DNA of 64,000 nucleotides, from NCBI GenBank assembly GCA_017467205.1, contig JAFTSQ010000012.1, positions 1-64,000 on the forward strand, in the 5' to 3' direction. The first letter of the stretch is position 1. Every line of letters starts with the position of its first letter. This stretch comes from Clostridia bacterium (GTDB lineage: Bacteria; Bacillota_A; Clostridia; Oscillospirales; CAG-272). The translations under genes and the position numbers were made by a program. Shown one piece after another: positions 1 to 7,771 of this stretch. The notes below the pieces were generated by a model. The model did not search any database. It had not been told where the DNA came from and saw only the letters and a list, made by a program, of their open reading frames with translations.

Positions 1-384
1 TAGCTCCTCGGCATAGAATATCACGCGCGAGCTTTCGTCAATCATTGAAAGATTGCGAAAATAAATGCTCTTGTACCATCCGTCGTGCGCTGGCATAAGG
101 TAAGTTAGCTCCTCGTAGTCCTCGCGCCTTAAATAGCGCGGCGGCTTCCTTAAATATCTCTCCTGCGGTACGCAGAACACCCGCTTTATATTGAGCTCGG
201 GGCGCTCTTCCTTGATTTTTGTGACGATTTTATAGCATAGAGCGTCAAACTCGCCAAAGCCTCCAAAATAAAAAACGCGACAGTCCAAAACCGCCTTCAT
301 AATTTCGGCGGTTACCGTCGCATAAAGTTCGTCCGTCAGTTCAATTTCTCTGTGTCCAAAAAACGAGCAAATCATATCTTCCAT
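1..384 (-). CDS. SLOG/DUF1273-like protein, C-terminus cut by window edge
   Basis: Reading the minus strand from an ATG at 384 gives an open frame of 128 codons that leaves the window without a stop, so the C-terminus is missing. The N-terminus contains CSFFGHRE, followed about 30 residues later by FYFGGFGEFD. A GHR motif followed by a Gly-rich GGxGxFD strand is typical of the SLOG superfamily of Rossmann-like nucleotide-binding proteins (DUF1273/YpsA relatives), which are common and mostly uncharacterised in Clostridia. The cellular role is unknown. No good ribosome binding site precedes the ATG; a second ATG (codon 4) is possible. The start codon lies directly after a strong terminator belonging to the upstream RNA gene, so translation may depend on readthrough. 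Family assignment is by motif only. Confidence 0.6.
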   Translation of the reverse strand, partial: MEDMICSFFGHREIELTDELYATVTAEIMKAVLDCRVFYFGGFGEFDALCYKIVTKIKEERPELNIKRVFCVPQERYLRKPPRYLRREDYEELTYLMPAHDGWYKSIYFRNLSMIDESSRVIFYAEEL

Positions 385-422
385 AATAAAAAATAAGGTG
401 CCACCTCTTGCGAGATGACACC
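385..422 (-). terminator. Intrinsic terminator after the 6S-like RNA
   Basis: On the minus strand an 11-bp stem (GGTGTCATCTC paired with GAGGTGGCACC, G-U pairs included) closed by a GCAA tetraloop is followed by TTATTTTTTATT. It ends the RNA starting near 593 and abuts the ATG at 384. An upstream TGCGAGA (rc of 433-439) can alternatively pair with TCTCGCA in the 5' arm and loop, which would disrupt this terminator. Confidence 0.85.
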
Positions 423-593
423 GTAGAATACCTCTCGCATAGTAGTTGGCACACTAACAGAACAACATCCTTATTATAGGGCTACCTATTCAGGAGCGTG
501 CGATACAGTATATCTACCAAAAGATATAGTGCGCCCTGAAAATAGGCATAATACGCCCTTGTAGGATGTTTGTTCTTTATTCTATTGTGTGCC
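397..593 (-). ncRNA. ssrS: 6S RNA candidate (SsrS)
   Basis: A noncoding transcription unit of about 197 nt with its own consensus promoter and its own terminator. The body folds as one long interrupted rod: GGCACAC (593-587) pairs with GTGTGCC (454-448), AGAACAAACATCCT pairs with AGGATGTTGTTCT, and CCTATTTTCAGG pairs with CCTGAATAGG nearer the tip. The last two stems are separated by an internal bubble whose 3' side reads CCCTATAATA. A closing stem, a large central bubble resembling an open promoter, and a terminal arm are the hallmarks of 6S RNA, which binds the housekeeping RNA polymerase holoenzyme. Length fits the family (about 180-200 nt). The identification rests on architecture, not on a covariance model, and another structured RNA is possible. 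Confidence 0.65.
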
Positions 594-599
594 GCTACC

Positions 600-628
600 A
601 TTATAACATTTATTTTCCAATTTTTCAA
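600..628 (-). promoter_or_regulatory. Promoter of the 6S-like RNA
   Basis: Minus-strand TTGAAA (628-623), a 17-nt spacer and TATAAT (605-600). The predicted start near 593 coincides with the first base of the RNA closing stem. Confidence 0.8.
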
Positions 629-980
629 GAGAATTGCGAAAAATCGTTGAAAAACAAAAAGCTCCGCAAGTGTTTTGGGACGGCGGACCGTCGAGGACGC
701 CGGTCCCTACAATATGGATGTTATAAGCTAAACTCCAATGCGCCGCCGCGCATTTCAAGCTTGCGGAGCGATCATTTCAAGACCGATAGGTCATTTCAAA
801 AATTCCGCAAGGGATTTATTTCACTGCGAGCCTGCTCGCTCTCCGGGTATTCGCCTATGGCGAAGATTCGCACGCTCTCCGCCTGACAAGCGAGCTTGTC
901 GATTTACGAGCGGCGAATGCGAACCGGATTCCGCTACGCTTCGGCGTGCGGAGCACGCGCCGAAGCGAGAGTAGCAGCAT
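629..980. other. Noncoding, hairpin-dense spacer
   Basis: No credible gene is visible here; the short open frames lack ribosome binding sites and recognisable sequence. The stretch is dense in small inverted repeats, for example GACAAGCgaGCTTGTC near 887-902 and GCTTCGGCG...CGCCGAAGC at 938-966. It also contains one copy of a dispersed GC-rich repeat at 684-710. Confidence 0.5.
684..710 (+). repeat. Dispersed GC-rich repeat, copy 1
   Basis: The 27-nt sequence starts CGGACCGTCGAGGACG and ends CCGGTCCCTAC. It recurs at 6449-6475 in the same orientation with one mismatch and at 6393-6419 in the opposite orientation. All copies are intergenic. The core is self-complementary (GGACCG...CGGTCC), so it can form a hairpin like REP elements. 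Confidence 0.75.
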
Positions 981-1256
981 AGCCGCAAGAGAGCCAAACT
1001 AACAAGCCTTACGACGATAAAATTTAGTGTCTTTCGTCGCGCCAAGCCTTGTAAAGTGGTACTTAACTGCGACTCGTCACGGCAAAATCCATCAAAATTT
1101 TATTCGCCGTAAGGTGCTATGCAGTTTTGAAACAATAGATTTTTTCATAGACGAGCTGAATTTCTCGAGAAATATATGATATTTAAGATAAATTCGGCGA
1201 AGTATTAGGGGAAAATCTATATTTCAAAACCTTATGAGTTTGACTCTCTTGCGGCT
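981..1256. mobile_element. MITE-like element with nested inverted repeats
   Basis: Terminal inverted repeats of 20 nt (AGCCGCAAGAGAGCCAAACT at 981-1000; complement of the copy at 1237-1256 with one mismatch) bound a 276-nt noncoding segment. A second inverted pair lies inside: GTTTTGAAACAATAGATTTT (1124-1143) and its near complement at 1211-1230, with a perfect ATTTCTCGAGAAAT palindrome between them. There is no open frame of note and no obvious target-site duplication. A related half-copy occurs at 45936-45976. This looks like a nonautonomous element or an imperfect palindromic repeat. Confidence 0.5.
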
Positions 1257-1307
1257 AACAACCCCGTCTGCAATGAACGAAGCTGTAAGGAGCGTATAAA
1301 GCTCTAT

Positions 1308-1341
1308 AAAAAACCAAAGCCCCAGAGTGTTACCTCTGGGG
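1308..1341 (-). terminator. Terminator after tRNA-Thr
   Basis: Minus-strand CCCCAGAG, a 6-nt loop and CTCTGGGG are followed by CTTTGGTTTTTT, directly downstream of the tRNA. Confidence 0.85.
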
Positions 1342-1346
1342 TTGTC

Positions 1347-1422
1347 TGGAGCTGCTACCCGGATTCGGACCGGGGACCTCATCCTTACCAAGGATGTGCT
1401 CTACCAGCTGAGCCATAGCAGC
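1347..1422 (-). tRNA. tRNA-Thr (anticodon GGT)
   Basis: A 76-nt cloverleaf is visible on the minus strand. The acceptor stem pairs GCTGCTA with TAGCAGC, the D-arm reads GCTCAGCTGGTAGAGC, and the anticodon arm CATCC/GGATG encloses the loop TTGGTAA with anticodon GGT (threonine). The T-arm holds GGTCCGAATCC. The discriminator base is T and a CCA end is encoded at 1349-1347. It has a dedicated promoter and terminator, so it is transcribed alone. Confidence 0.96.
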
Positions 1423-1450
1423 ATTGTGCCCGATGTTTCGGACGCGAACT

Positions 1451-1479
1451 ATTATATCAAACTTTTTTTCGTTTGTCAA
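1451..1479 (-). promoter_or_regulatory. tRNA-Thr promoter
   Basis: Minus-strand TTGACA (1479-1474), a 17-nt spacer and TATAAT (1456-1451), about 30 nt upstream of the mature tRNA 5' end. Confidence 0.88.
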
Positions 1480-1573
1480 TAGTTTTTCGAAAAATGTTTT
1501 TTGTTTCTTGAAGGAGGGGCAAAAATCCGCCGCTAAGTGCTATAAATTCTTTACGGCTTCTCTTGATTTCGCA

Positions 1574-2380
1574 TTACCTTCCTTCTTCGTCCTCAATTTT
1601 GCATTTTGCATTTCGCATTCTGCATTTATACTCAACCACCACGTAGCTTGAAAGCTTGGCACGCTCCCTCATTGCCGCCTTTACCTCTTCGCAGAGCTTT
1701 TCCTTGGCGTCACGTGGATGCAAATCCTTATCGGGATAGAACGGGCCGTCGACGTAGACGGTGGATTTTGCCCTGCCGAAGAGTCCGCGCGAGAAGGTGC
1801 GCGTCAGGGCATAGACGGGCGAGTCGAACTTCACCGCAAAGGTGAACGAGGTCGAGGGAAAATCGCGGATTTTGGTGTAGTACGGCCAGGTGCGAGCCTC
1901 GGGGTAAACGGCAACGACGCCGCCGCTTTTTAATACACGCCCCACCTCTTCGGTGAAGTTACGCGTGGATTTCAGGTCGGAGGGCAGGGGGAGCGCGCCG
2001 AGGAAGGGAGTAAGCGCGCCTATCACGGGGAGCGACACGTTATCTGGGTGAACTATGATAAATGTCTTCTTCGGGAAGGCGGCGAGATTGGGTGTCAGAG
2101 CGTCCATACCGAGAAGGGTATGGTTCATAAAAATCATATAGCCGTCGCGGCGATGGGCGCGAAGCGCGCGCTTGCCGACGAAGCGCTCGGAAAACTTGAT
2201 TTTCGTGTATAGAAAGGCGAGCGGTGGTGCTATAATTCTATGAAGAAAGAAGGAGAAGGTAAGCCAAAACGGATTCGTCCTGTGATAGCGGTAGCTTCCG
2301 TCTATCTTTTTTGCCTCGACGCCCTCGGCGGCAAAAACGTCGTCGCTTTCGCTGCTATAGTACACGACTCTTTTCTTCAT
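1574..2380 (-). CDS. PlsC-like 1-acylglycerol-3-phosphate acyltransferase family protein
   Basis: 268 residues from an ATG at 2380 preceded by GGGAGGCGAGATA; an upstream in-frame ATG lacks a site. The acyltransferase motif NHTLLGMDA (about 86-94) and the later block VYPEARTWPYY correspond to motifs I and III of the PlsC family, which acylates lysophosphatidate or related acceptors at the membrane. His and Asp of motif I are separated by five residues rather than the usual four, so the substrate may differ from classical PlsC. A hydrophobic stretch lies at about 39-58. The last 13 or so residues are Arg/Lys/Asn-rich and come from a simple TGCATTTTGCATTT-type repeat, suggesting the original stop was lost. 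It is transcribed alone, divergently from the hydrolase gene. Confidence 0.75.
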   Translation of the reverse strand: MKKRVVYYSSESDDVFAAEGVEAKKIDGSYRYHRTNPFWLTFSFFLHRIIAPPLAFLYTKIKFSERFVGKRALRAHRRDGYMIFMNHTLLGMDALTPNLAAFPKKTFIIVHPDNVSLPVIGALTPFLGALPLPSDLKSTRNFTEEVGRVLKSGGVVAVYPEARTWPYYTKIRDFPSTSFTFAVKFDSPVYALTRTFSRGLFGRAKSTVYVDGPFYPDKDLHPRDAKEKLCEEVKAAMRERAKLSSYVVVEYKCRMRNAKCKIEDEEGR

Positions 2381-2418
2381 TATCTCGCCTCCCTTACGCA
2401 AAAATACCTTACTGCACT

Positions 2419-2447
2419 ATTATAGCAACAACTCGTGGAAAATGCAA
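2419..2447 (-). promoter_or_regulatory. Promoter of the PlsC-like gene
   Basis: Minus-strand TTGCAT (2447-2442), a 17-nt spacer and TATAAT (2424-2419), back to back with the plus-strand promoter at 2466-2494. Confidence 0.7.
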
Positions 2448-2465
2448 GAGCAAATCTTGTCGCCC

Positions 2466-2494
2466 TTGACAACGAGGGGGTGGGGTGTTATAAT
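2466..2494 (+). promoter_or_regulatory. Promoter of the hydrolase-peptidase operon
   Basis: TTGACA (2466-2471), a 17-nt spacer and TATAAT (2489-2494), 41 nt before the GTG start of the hydrolase gene. Confidence 0.85.
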
Positions 2495-2535
2495 CGTATT
2501 GGTAAAAAGTTTTTATAAATATATAGGAGATAGAG

Positions 2536-3480
2536 GTGGAACCTTACGTAATAATACCGATAGTTCTCGTCGCCGTCCTGGCGATAATTTTAATAGGCTC
2601 GTACGTTGCCTACCGTATAGCCTTTTATACCAAGCGCCACGAAGACCTTGACGTGCTCGCCTGGCTCGGAGAGGACGACGAGCCCTGGAAAGCACCTACC
2701 AGACGGGGCATTGAGGCTCTTAAGGAAAAGCAGTTTGAGGACTGCTATATAACCTCGCGCGACGGCCTTCGCCTGCACGCGCTTTACTATTTCAATTCAG
2801 CCGACGCGCCGACGGTCATTCAGTGCCACGGCTACCGCAGCTTTTCCTTCCGCGATTTCTCGATAGGAAGCCTGCGCGCCATTGACGAGCGCGGATTTAA
2901 CCTTCTGCTTATCGACCAGCGCTCGCACTGGAAGAGCGAGGGGCACACTATTTGCTTCGGTCTTAAGGAGAGGTTCGACCTTTGTGACTGGATAGACTTT
3001 CTCATTCGCGAAAAGCGGGCGGGGAAGATAATACTTTCGGGAATGTCGATGGGCTCGGCTACCGTGCTTATGGCGGGCGGTCTTCCGCTTCCGAGTGAGG
3101 TCGTCGGCATTATTGCCGACTGCCCGTACTCCTCTGCCGCGAGGATAATAATGAAGGTTACCCGCTCGGATATGAAGCTGCCTGCTACGCTGCTTTTCCC
3201 GTTTGTGTATCTCGGTGCGCTCATATACGGCAGATTTAACCTCCTCGCCGACACGCCCGCGAAGGCTATCAAGCGGTGCCGCCTGCCGCTCCTTTTAGTG
3301 CACGGTGACGCGGACACCTTCGTTCCCTACGAAATGAGCCGCGAAATTTACGAGTCCCGACCCGAGAACACCGAGTTTCTGACCGTTCAGGGCGCGGACC
3401 ACGGAATGTCCTTCGTTGTGGACAGGGGAAGCTACGAGGCGGCGCTCGTGGCATTTGAAGAAAAAATACTAAAGGATTAA
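2536..3480 (+). CDS. Membrane-anchored alpha/beta hydrolase
   Basis: 314 residues from a GTG start preceded by TAGGAGATAGAG. Residues 4-27 form one hydrophobic helix, so the enzyme is probably anchored with its catalytic domain outside or at the membrane face. The fold is a serine hydrolase: nucleophile elbow GMSMGS (Ser171), acid in HGDADTF (Asp258 or Asp260) and histidine in GADHG (His289). QCHGYRS marks the oxyanion-side strand. Related Clostridial proteins are annotated as alpha/beta hydrolases of unknown substrate, and nothing here narrows it. The M16 peptidase starts 4 nt after its stop, so the two are cotranscribed. Confidence 0.85.
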   Translation: MEPYVIIPIVLVAVLAIILIGSYVAYRIAFYTKRHEDLDVLAWLGEDDEPWKAPTRRGIEALKEKQFEDCYITSRDGLRLHALYYFNSADAPTVIQCHGYRSFSFRDFSIGSLRAIDERGFNLLLIDQRSHWKSEGHTICFGLKERFDLCDWIDFLIREKRAGKIILSGMSMGSATVLMAGGLPLPSEVVGIIADCPYSSAARIIMKVTRSDMKLPATLLFPFVYLGALIYGRFNLLADTPAKAIKRCRLPLLLVHGDADTFVPYEMSREIYESRPENTEFLTVQGADHGMSFVVDRGSYEAALVAFEEKILKD

Positions 3481-3484
3481 AGCT

Positions 3485-6355
3485 ATGAAGAAAAACGACA
3501 CTCTTTACGGATTTGCAGTTACCCGCGTAAGCGAGGTAGGGAAGCTTGGAAAGCTCTACGAGATGGTATACGAAAAGAACGGCGCGCGCCTTTCCTATTT
3601 TGAGCGCGACGACAAAAATATGACCTTCTCGATAGCCTTCAAGACCATACCCGAGGACGATACCGGCGTTTTCCACATTATTGAGCACTCGGTGCTCTGC
3701 GGCTCTGAAAAATTCCCGGTCAAAGAGCCCTTCGTCGACCTGCTTAAAAGCTCGCTCAACACCTTCCTCAACGCAATGACCTTTGACGATAAGACGATGT
3801 ACCCCGTCGCGAGCAAGAACGAAAAGGACTTTCTCAACTTGGTCGAGGTCTATCTTGACGCCGTCTTCTGCCCGAAGATTCTCACCAAGCCCGAAATCTT
3901 CTATCAGGAGGGCTGGCATTACGAGCTTACCGACGAGGTGGGCGAGCCGACCTACAAGGGCGTCGTTTTCAACGAAATGAAGGGAGCGTACTCTGCGGCG
4001 GATCAGCTCGTCTTCAGATATATGCCGAAGCTCCTCTATCCCGACACCTGCTATTCAAAGAGCTCCGGCGGCGAGCCGGAGGCTATCCCGAGCCTTACCT
4101 ACGAGCAGTTCGTGGCGGCGCACGCGCGCTACTATCATCCCTCAAACTCCTATATTTTCCTTGACGGTGAGGTGAACCTTGATAAAGTTCTTCCGCTTAT
4201 CGCCTCCTACCTTTCGCGCTACGAGAGACGGGCGGTTGACGCTGGGATTCCTTATCAGCCGACCGCACCCCGTGTCACAAAAACCTTCGAATACGAGGTC
4301 GGAGAGGGAGAGGACGAGAGCGCAAAGGCGCGCCTTGCTCTCGGCAAAATTGTTGCCCGCTTCGACGAGCCCGAAAAATGCGCGGCGTACGCCGTTATCT
4401 CGGATATTCTTGCAGGCTCTAACGAATCGCCTCTCAAAAAGGCGCTTCTTGACGAGGGGCTTTGCGAGGACGTGAGTATGGGGCTCTACGACGGCATTCA
4501 GGAGAATGCTATGATAATCGAGGCAAAGAACGCAAAGGTCGAGAACATAGAAAAAATCGAGAAAATTATTACCGACACACTGACGGCGGCAAGTCGCACG
4601 CTTGACCGCGACAGGCTTCGCGCATCGCTTCACTTTGCCGAGTTCCAGGAAAGAGAAGCCGACTTCGGTGCAGCCCCCGCAGGTCTTATCTACGCTATGC
4701 GAGCGCTCGAAACCGAGCTTTACGGCGGCGACCCCACAGTCTCTATTGACAAAGCGAAATTTTACTCCGATTTGTATGAAAAAGTTGACACGGGGTACTT
4801 CGAAGAGCTCGTTTCGGTGCTCCTTGAGAGCGAAAATTCCGCAAAGCTCGTCCTCACCCCCTCGAAGAAATTAGCCGAGGAGCGCCTCGAAAAAGAGAGG
4901 GCGCGTCTGCGCTCTGCAAAGGCGTCGTGGAGTGCGGAGGAGCTCGCGCAAGTGATAGAGCTTAATAAATCTCTTGCCGAGTGGCAGAAATCCGAGGATT
5001 CGGAGGAAGCACGTGCCTCTTTGCCGACCTTGACTCTTGACGATATTTCAAGAGTGCCCGAGGACTTCACCGTCGAGGTTGGTGAGGCGCTCGGCGAGCG
5101 CACCCTGCTTTACAGAGCGGCGACGGGCGGCATAGTATACGCCGACCTCTTCTTCCCCTTGACCGACCTTACCGAAGAGGAAATTCCTCTCGCATCCTTC
5201 CTCGCCACCACCCTCGGCAATCTGCCGACCGAAAGCTTTGGAGTAATAGAGCTGCAGGACGAGATAAAAAAGAGCCTCGGCTCGCTCAAGGTGTCGCTCT
5301 CGACCTTTACCGATAAGGCGGGCAATACCGTGCCCTATATGGTAGTCAACTCAAGCGCGCTCGAGGCGGATGCGGAAAGAATGGTTGAGCTTTGCCGCGA
5401 GGTTATACTCACCACCGATTTCTCGGATAAAAAGCTCCTTCGCGACATTCTCAAGCAGTGTAAGCTTGCAACCGAGATGGCGTTCGTTGAAGGGGGACAC
5501 GCAGCAGCTCTCACTCGCTCTATGGCGGCGTTCAGCACCGAGTCGAGAATTGAGGATCTTTCCGAGGGTCTTGACTTCTTAAGAGCCGTTCGCACCCTTG
5601 ACGATTCCTTTGACACGATCACCTTGGCAGAGCGCCTCAAGGCGCTGTCCCGGCGCATATTCACCCGTGGCGGAGTCAGCGTCGCGCTCATAGGCGAGGA
5701 GAACCCCGCCCTTGCCGAAGGGTTCGTTAAGATGCTACCCGTGTCAAATAAAAAGCCTGCCGCAACGGCGATTAAGCCGCTCGGCGCGCGCCGCGAGGCG
5801 ATAGTTATACCCGCCCAGGTCGGCTATGCCGCAATGACCTCGAATATTCGCGATTTGGGGTATGAAAGCTCGGGCGCGCAAAACGTGGCGAGAAATATAG
5901 TTTCTTACAGCTATCTTTGGAACACCGTTCGCGTTCAGGGCGGTGCTTACGGCTCGGGAATGGTCGTTCGCCAGAACGGCAATCTCGGCTTTTATTCCTA
6001 CCGCGACCCATCTCCTATGGCAACCCTTGATGCGTACTGCGGCGTGGGCAGCTACCTTCGCGAGTTCGCAAAGGAGAACGATGATTTCACGAAGTTCATA
6101 ATCGGTGCTGTCGGCGATGCCGAGCCGCTTCGCTCGCCTCGCACGGCGGGAACTCTTGCATTTTCGCTTTATCTGCGCGGCGTGAGCCACGCCGATACCT
6201 GCCGCCGCCGCACCCAGCTTATCGAAACCGGAAGGGAAGAGCTCCTCGCGGTTGCCGATATGCTCGACAAGGTGGGAGAGCTAGGCTCGGTTGTCGTCGT
6301 CGGCGGAAGGGACAAGATAGACGAGGAACGCTTCGACGAGGTTATTTGTATTTAA
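3485..6355 (+). CDS. M16C family zinc metallopeptidase (presequence protease-like)
   Basis: 956 residues, the usual length of the single-chain M16C (PreP/falcilysin-like) family. The inverted zinc motif HIIEH is at 64-68, followed by the conserved VLCGSEKFPVKEPF block, and a downstream FNEMKGAYS near 163-171 supplies the third zinc ligand (Glu). The second half carries the degenerate partner domain; RVQGGAYGSG, about 820-829, is the Arg/Tyr substrate-binding block. These enzymes degrade short unstructured peptides inside a closed chamber. No signal peptide is present, so it should be cytosolic. It is the second gene of the operon with the hydrolase; no perfect terminator follows, only a weak CCGTCC/GGGCGG hairpin. 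Confidence 0.93.
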   Translation: MKKNDTLYGFAVTRVSEVGKLGKLYEMVYEKNGARLSYFERDDKNMTFSIAFKTIPEDDTGVFHIIEHSVLCGSEKFPVKEPFVDLLKSSLNTFLNAMTFDDKTMYPVASKNEKDFLNLVEVYLDAVFCPKILTKPEIFYQEGWHYELTDEVGEPTYKGVVFNEMKGAYSAADQLVFRYMPKLLYPDTCYSKSSGGEPEAIPSLTYEQFVAAHARYYHPSNSYIFLDGEVNLDKVLPLIASYLSRYERRAVDAGIPYQPTAPRVTKTFEYEVGEGEDESAKARLALGKIVARFDEPEKCAAYAVISDILAGSNESPLKKALLDEGLCEDVSMGLYDGIQENAMIIEAKNAKVENIEKIEKIITDTLTAASRTLDRDRLRASLHFAEFQEREADFGAAPAGLIYAMRALETELYGGDPTVSIDKAKFYSDLYEKVDTGYFEELVSVLLESENSAKLVLTPSKKLAEERLEKERARLRSAKASWSAEELAQVIELNKSLAEWQKSEDSEEARASLPTLTLDDISRVPEDFTVEVGEALGERTLLYRAATGGIVYADLFFPLTDLTEEEIPLASFLATTLGNLPTESFGVIELQDEIKKSLGSLKVSLSTFTDKAGNTVPYMVVNSSALEADAERMVELCREVILTTDFSDKKLLRDILKQCKLATEMAFVEGGHAAALTRSMAAFSTESRIEDLSEGLDFLRAVRTLDDSFDTITLAERLKALSRRIFTRGGVSVALIGEENPALAEGFVKMLPVSNKKPAATAIKPLGARREAIVIPAQVGYAAMTSNIRDLGYESSGAQNVARNIVSYSYLWNTVRVQGGAYGSGMVVRQNGNLGFYSYRDPSPMATLDAYCGVGSYLREFAKENDDFTKFIIGAVGDAEPLRSPRTAGTLAFSLYLRGVSHADTCRRRTQLIETGREELLAVADMLDKVGELGSVVVVGGRDKIDEERFDEVICI

Positions 6356-6392
6356 GCATTCCCGTCCTTTCGGGCGGATATGGGAATTTATT

Positions 6393-6475
6393 GTAGGGAC
6401 CGGCGTCCTCGACGGTCCGTAGTTCCAAAACACCGAAACAAAAAATAACGGACCGTCGAGGACGCCGGTCCTTAC
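6393..6475. repeat. Inverted pair of the dispersed GC-rich repeat
   Basis: Two 27-nt copies of the repeat first seen at 684-710 face each other (6393-6419 and 6449-6475) with 29 nt between them, so the whole can fold into one long hairpin. The gap 6356-6606 otherwise contains only a weak hairpin near 6358-6388 and the terminator of the next gene. Confidence 0.8.
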
Positions 6476-6554
6476 GGGATGTATCACGGTTGCAAATTTA
6501 TCCTATAGGATAGCGAAGCGGCACGAATGCATATAATGAGACATTTTGCTCTGT

Positions 6555-6592
6555 AAAACAAAAACGCCCCAAGGCTCGATGTGCCTTGGGGC
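6555..6592 (-). terminator. Terminator of the secreted-protein gene
   Basis: Minus-strand GCCCCAAGGC, a 7-nt loop and GCCTTGGGGC are followed by GTTTTTGTTTT. The opposite strand also ends in a short T run, so it may act in both directions. Confidence 0.85.
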
Positions 6593-6606
6593 AAATTTTT
6601 ACTTAA

Positions 6607-7581
6607 TCAAATTTCTTTTTTCAGAGGAAGGAATGCAACCGCTGCCGTGTCGATTTTTCCCGACGCGCCGAGCGCCGCAACTCCGACGAGCTCCTTTTGC
6701 GCCGCGTTAGCTCTCTCGGCTATTGCGTTGATTGCCGCAACTCTGCCCTCAAGCGAGCGGATTGCCGAGGAAACGCCCTTGACGCTCTTGTCGGTTCTTT
6801 CAAGAACCGCGTACGCCGCAGGTATCTTCTCGTAGGGATTACCGACTCCGACGGTGGAAACCGCCGCAATGAATTCGTTAGCCGTCGCCTCTGCCGACTG
6901 CATATATTCCTCGGCATCCAAAAGGATTTCTGTCGCCTCGCTGACACCGGGATACTCGGCTATCAAGGTCTTATCAAAGTTCTTCGCGTTTTTGTAGGAC
7001 GTGGAAATCTCCGAATAGATATCTCCGCCCTCGTCAAGCGCCGCCTGACACTCGTTTGCATACTGAATGTAGGAGCGCGATGCGGTTTCGCCGGTTAAGA
7101 GCTCGGCGTTAATGGTAGTATATGACTCTCTTGCGGAGAGAACGCCCTGCCAGGTGGGGTCGGAGGAATAATAGCTGTCCTGCGCCGCGTCGAGCGCCGC
7201 GCGGACTACGAGGTAGCTGCCGCCTGCGTAGTATTCCGAAATAGCCACCGAAACCTGCTCAACGAAGCTTTCGGAGTCTTCAATGGCTTTATTGATGGTG
7301 CTTATCTGCTCGTCAAGCTCCGCGAGCGCGTCGGCAACGCCTGTGTACGACGTGTCGGTAAACTTGACTGCCGCGCTGTTTGCGTAGTCTGCCGCCGCCT
7401 TCTTATCGGCAAGGGTTGCCGCGTCGGATATCGCCTCAACCGCCTCAACGAACGCCGCTGCTCGCTCCGCGTCGGTCGCGGCAAGCGAGGTTATGGAAGC
7501 CGTCGCGAAGAGGACAGCCGAAAGGAGCGTGCAAAGGAGCACGGCAAAGAGCGTGCGCAAAGCTCCGTATTTTCTTTTCAT
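6607..7581 (-). CDS. Secreted helical protein of unknown function
   Basis: 324 residues. I do not recognise a family. The first 35 residues form a classical signal peptide: MKRK charged start, a hydrophobic core, then an Ala-rich cleavage region ending near SLAAT. The mature part is Ala/Glu/Ser-rich and predicted to be mostly alpha-helical, with several stretches resembling FIVAR-like helical bundles and almost no Cys or Trp. It ends in LPLKKEI without a sortase or membrane anchor. It is monocistronic, with its own terminator. A cell-surface or extracellular structural role is the most one can infer. Confidence 0.6.
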   Translation of the reverse strand: MKRKYGALRTLFAVLLCTLLSAVLFATASITSLAATDAERAAAFVEAVEAISDAATLADKKAAADYANSAAVKFTDTSYTGVADALAELDEQISTINKAIEDSESFVEQVSVAISEYYAGGSYLVVRAALDAAQDSYYSSDPTWQGVLSARESYTTINAELLTGETASRSYIQYANECQAALDEGGDIYSEISTSYKNAKNFDKTLIAEYPGVSEATEILLDAEEYMQSAEATANEFIAAVSTVGVGNPYEKIPAAYAVLERTDKSVKGVSSAIRSLEGRVAAINAIAERANAAQKELVGVAALGASGKIDTAAVAFLPLKKEI

Positions 7582-7736
7582 AGTAATTTGTCCAGCCTTT
7601 CCGGCGCATAACGCCGATAGTTTCTCAAATTAATTATACCACCCGAAAGCCGCCCTTTTCAATATACAATCATAACAAAATTTGAGCCGCGCTTTTGTTT
7701 ATTGTTTTTTATGCGTTTTTATTTTGCCGTCGGAAC

Positions 7737-7765
7737 TTGACTTTAATAAAAAAATATATTATAAT
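7737..7765 (+). promoter_or_regulatory. ileS promoter
   Basis: TTGACT (7737-7742), a 17-nt spacer and TATAAT (7760-7765). The predicted start near 7772 leaves a leader of about 95 nt. Confidence 0.82.
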
Positions 7766-7771
7766 TCTATT

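Noticed and set aside
566..1045. Several overlapping 60-110 codon frames in the first noncoding gap
   Set aside because: They overlap each other on both strands, cross hairpin-rich repeats, and lack ribosome binding sites.
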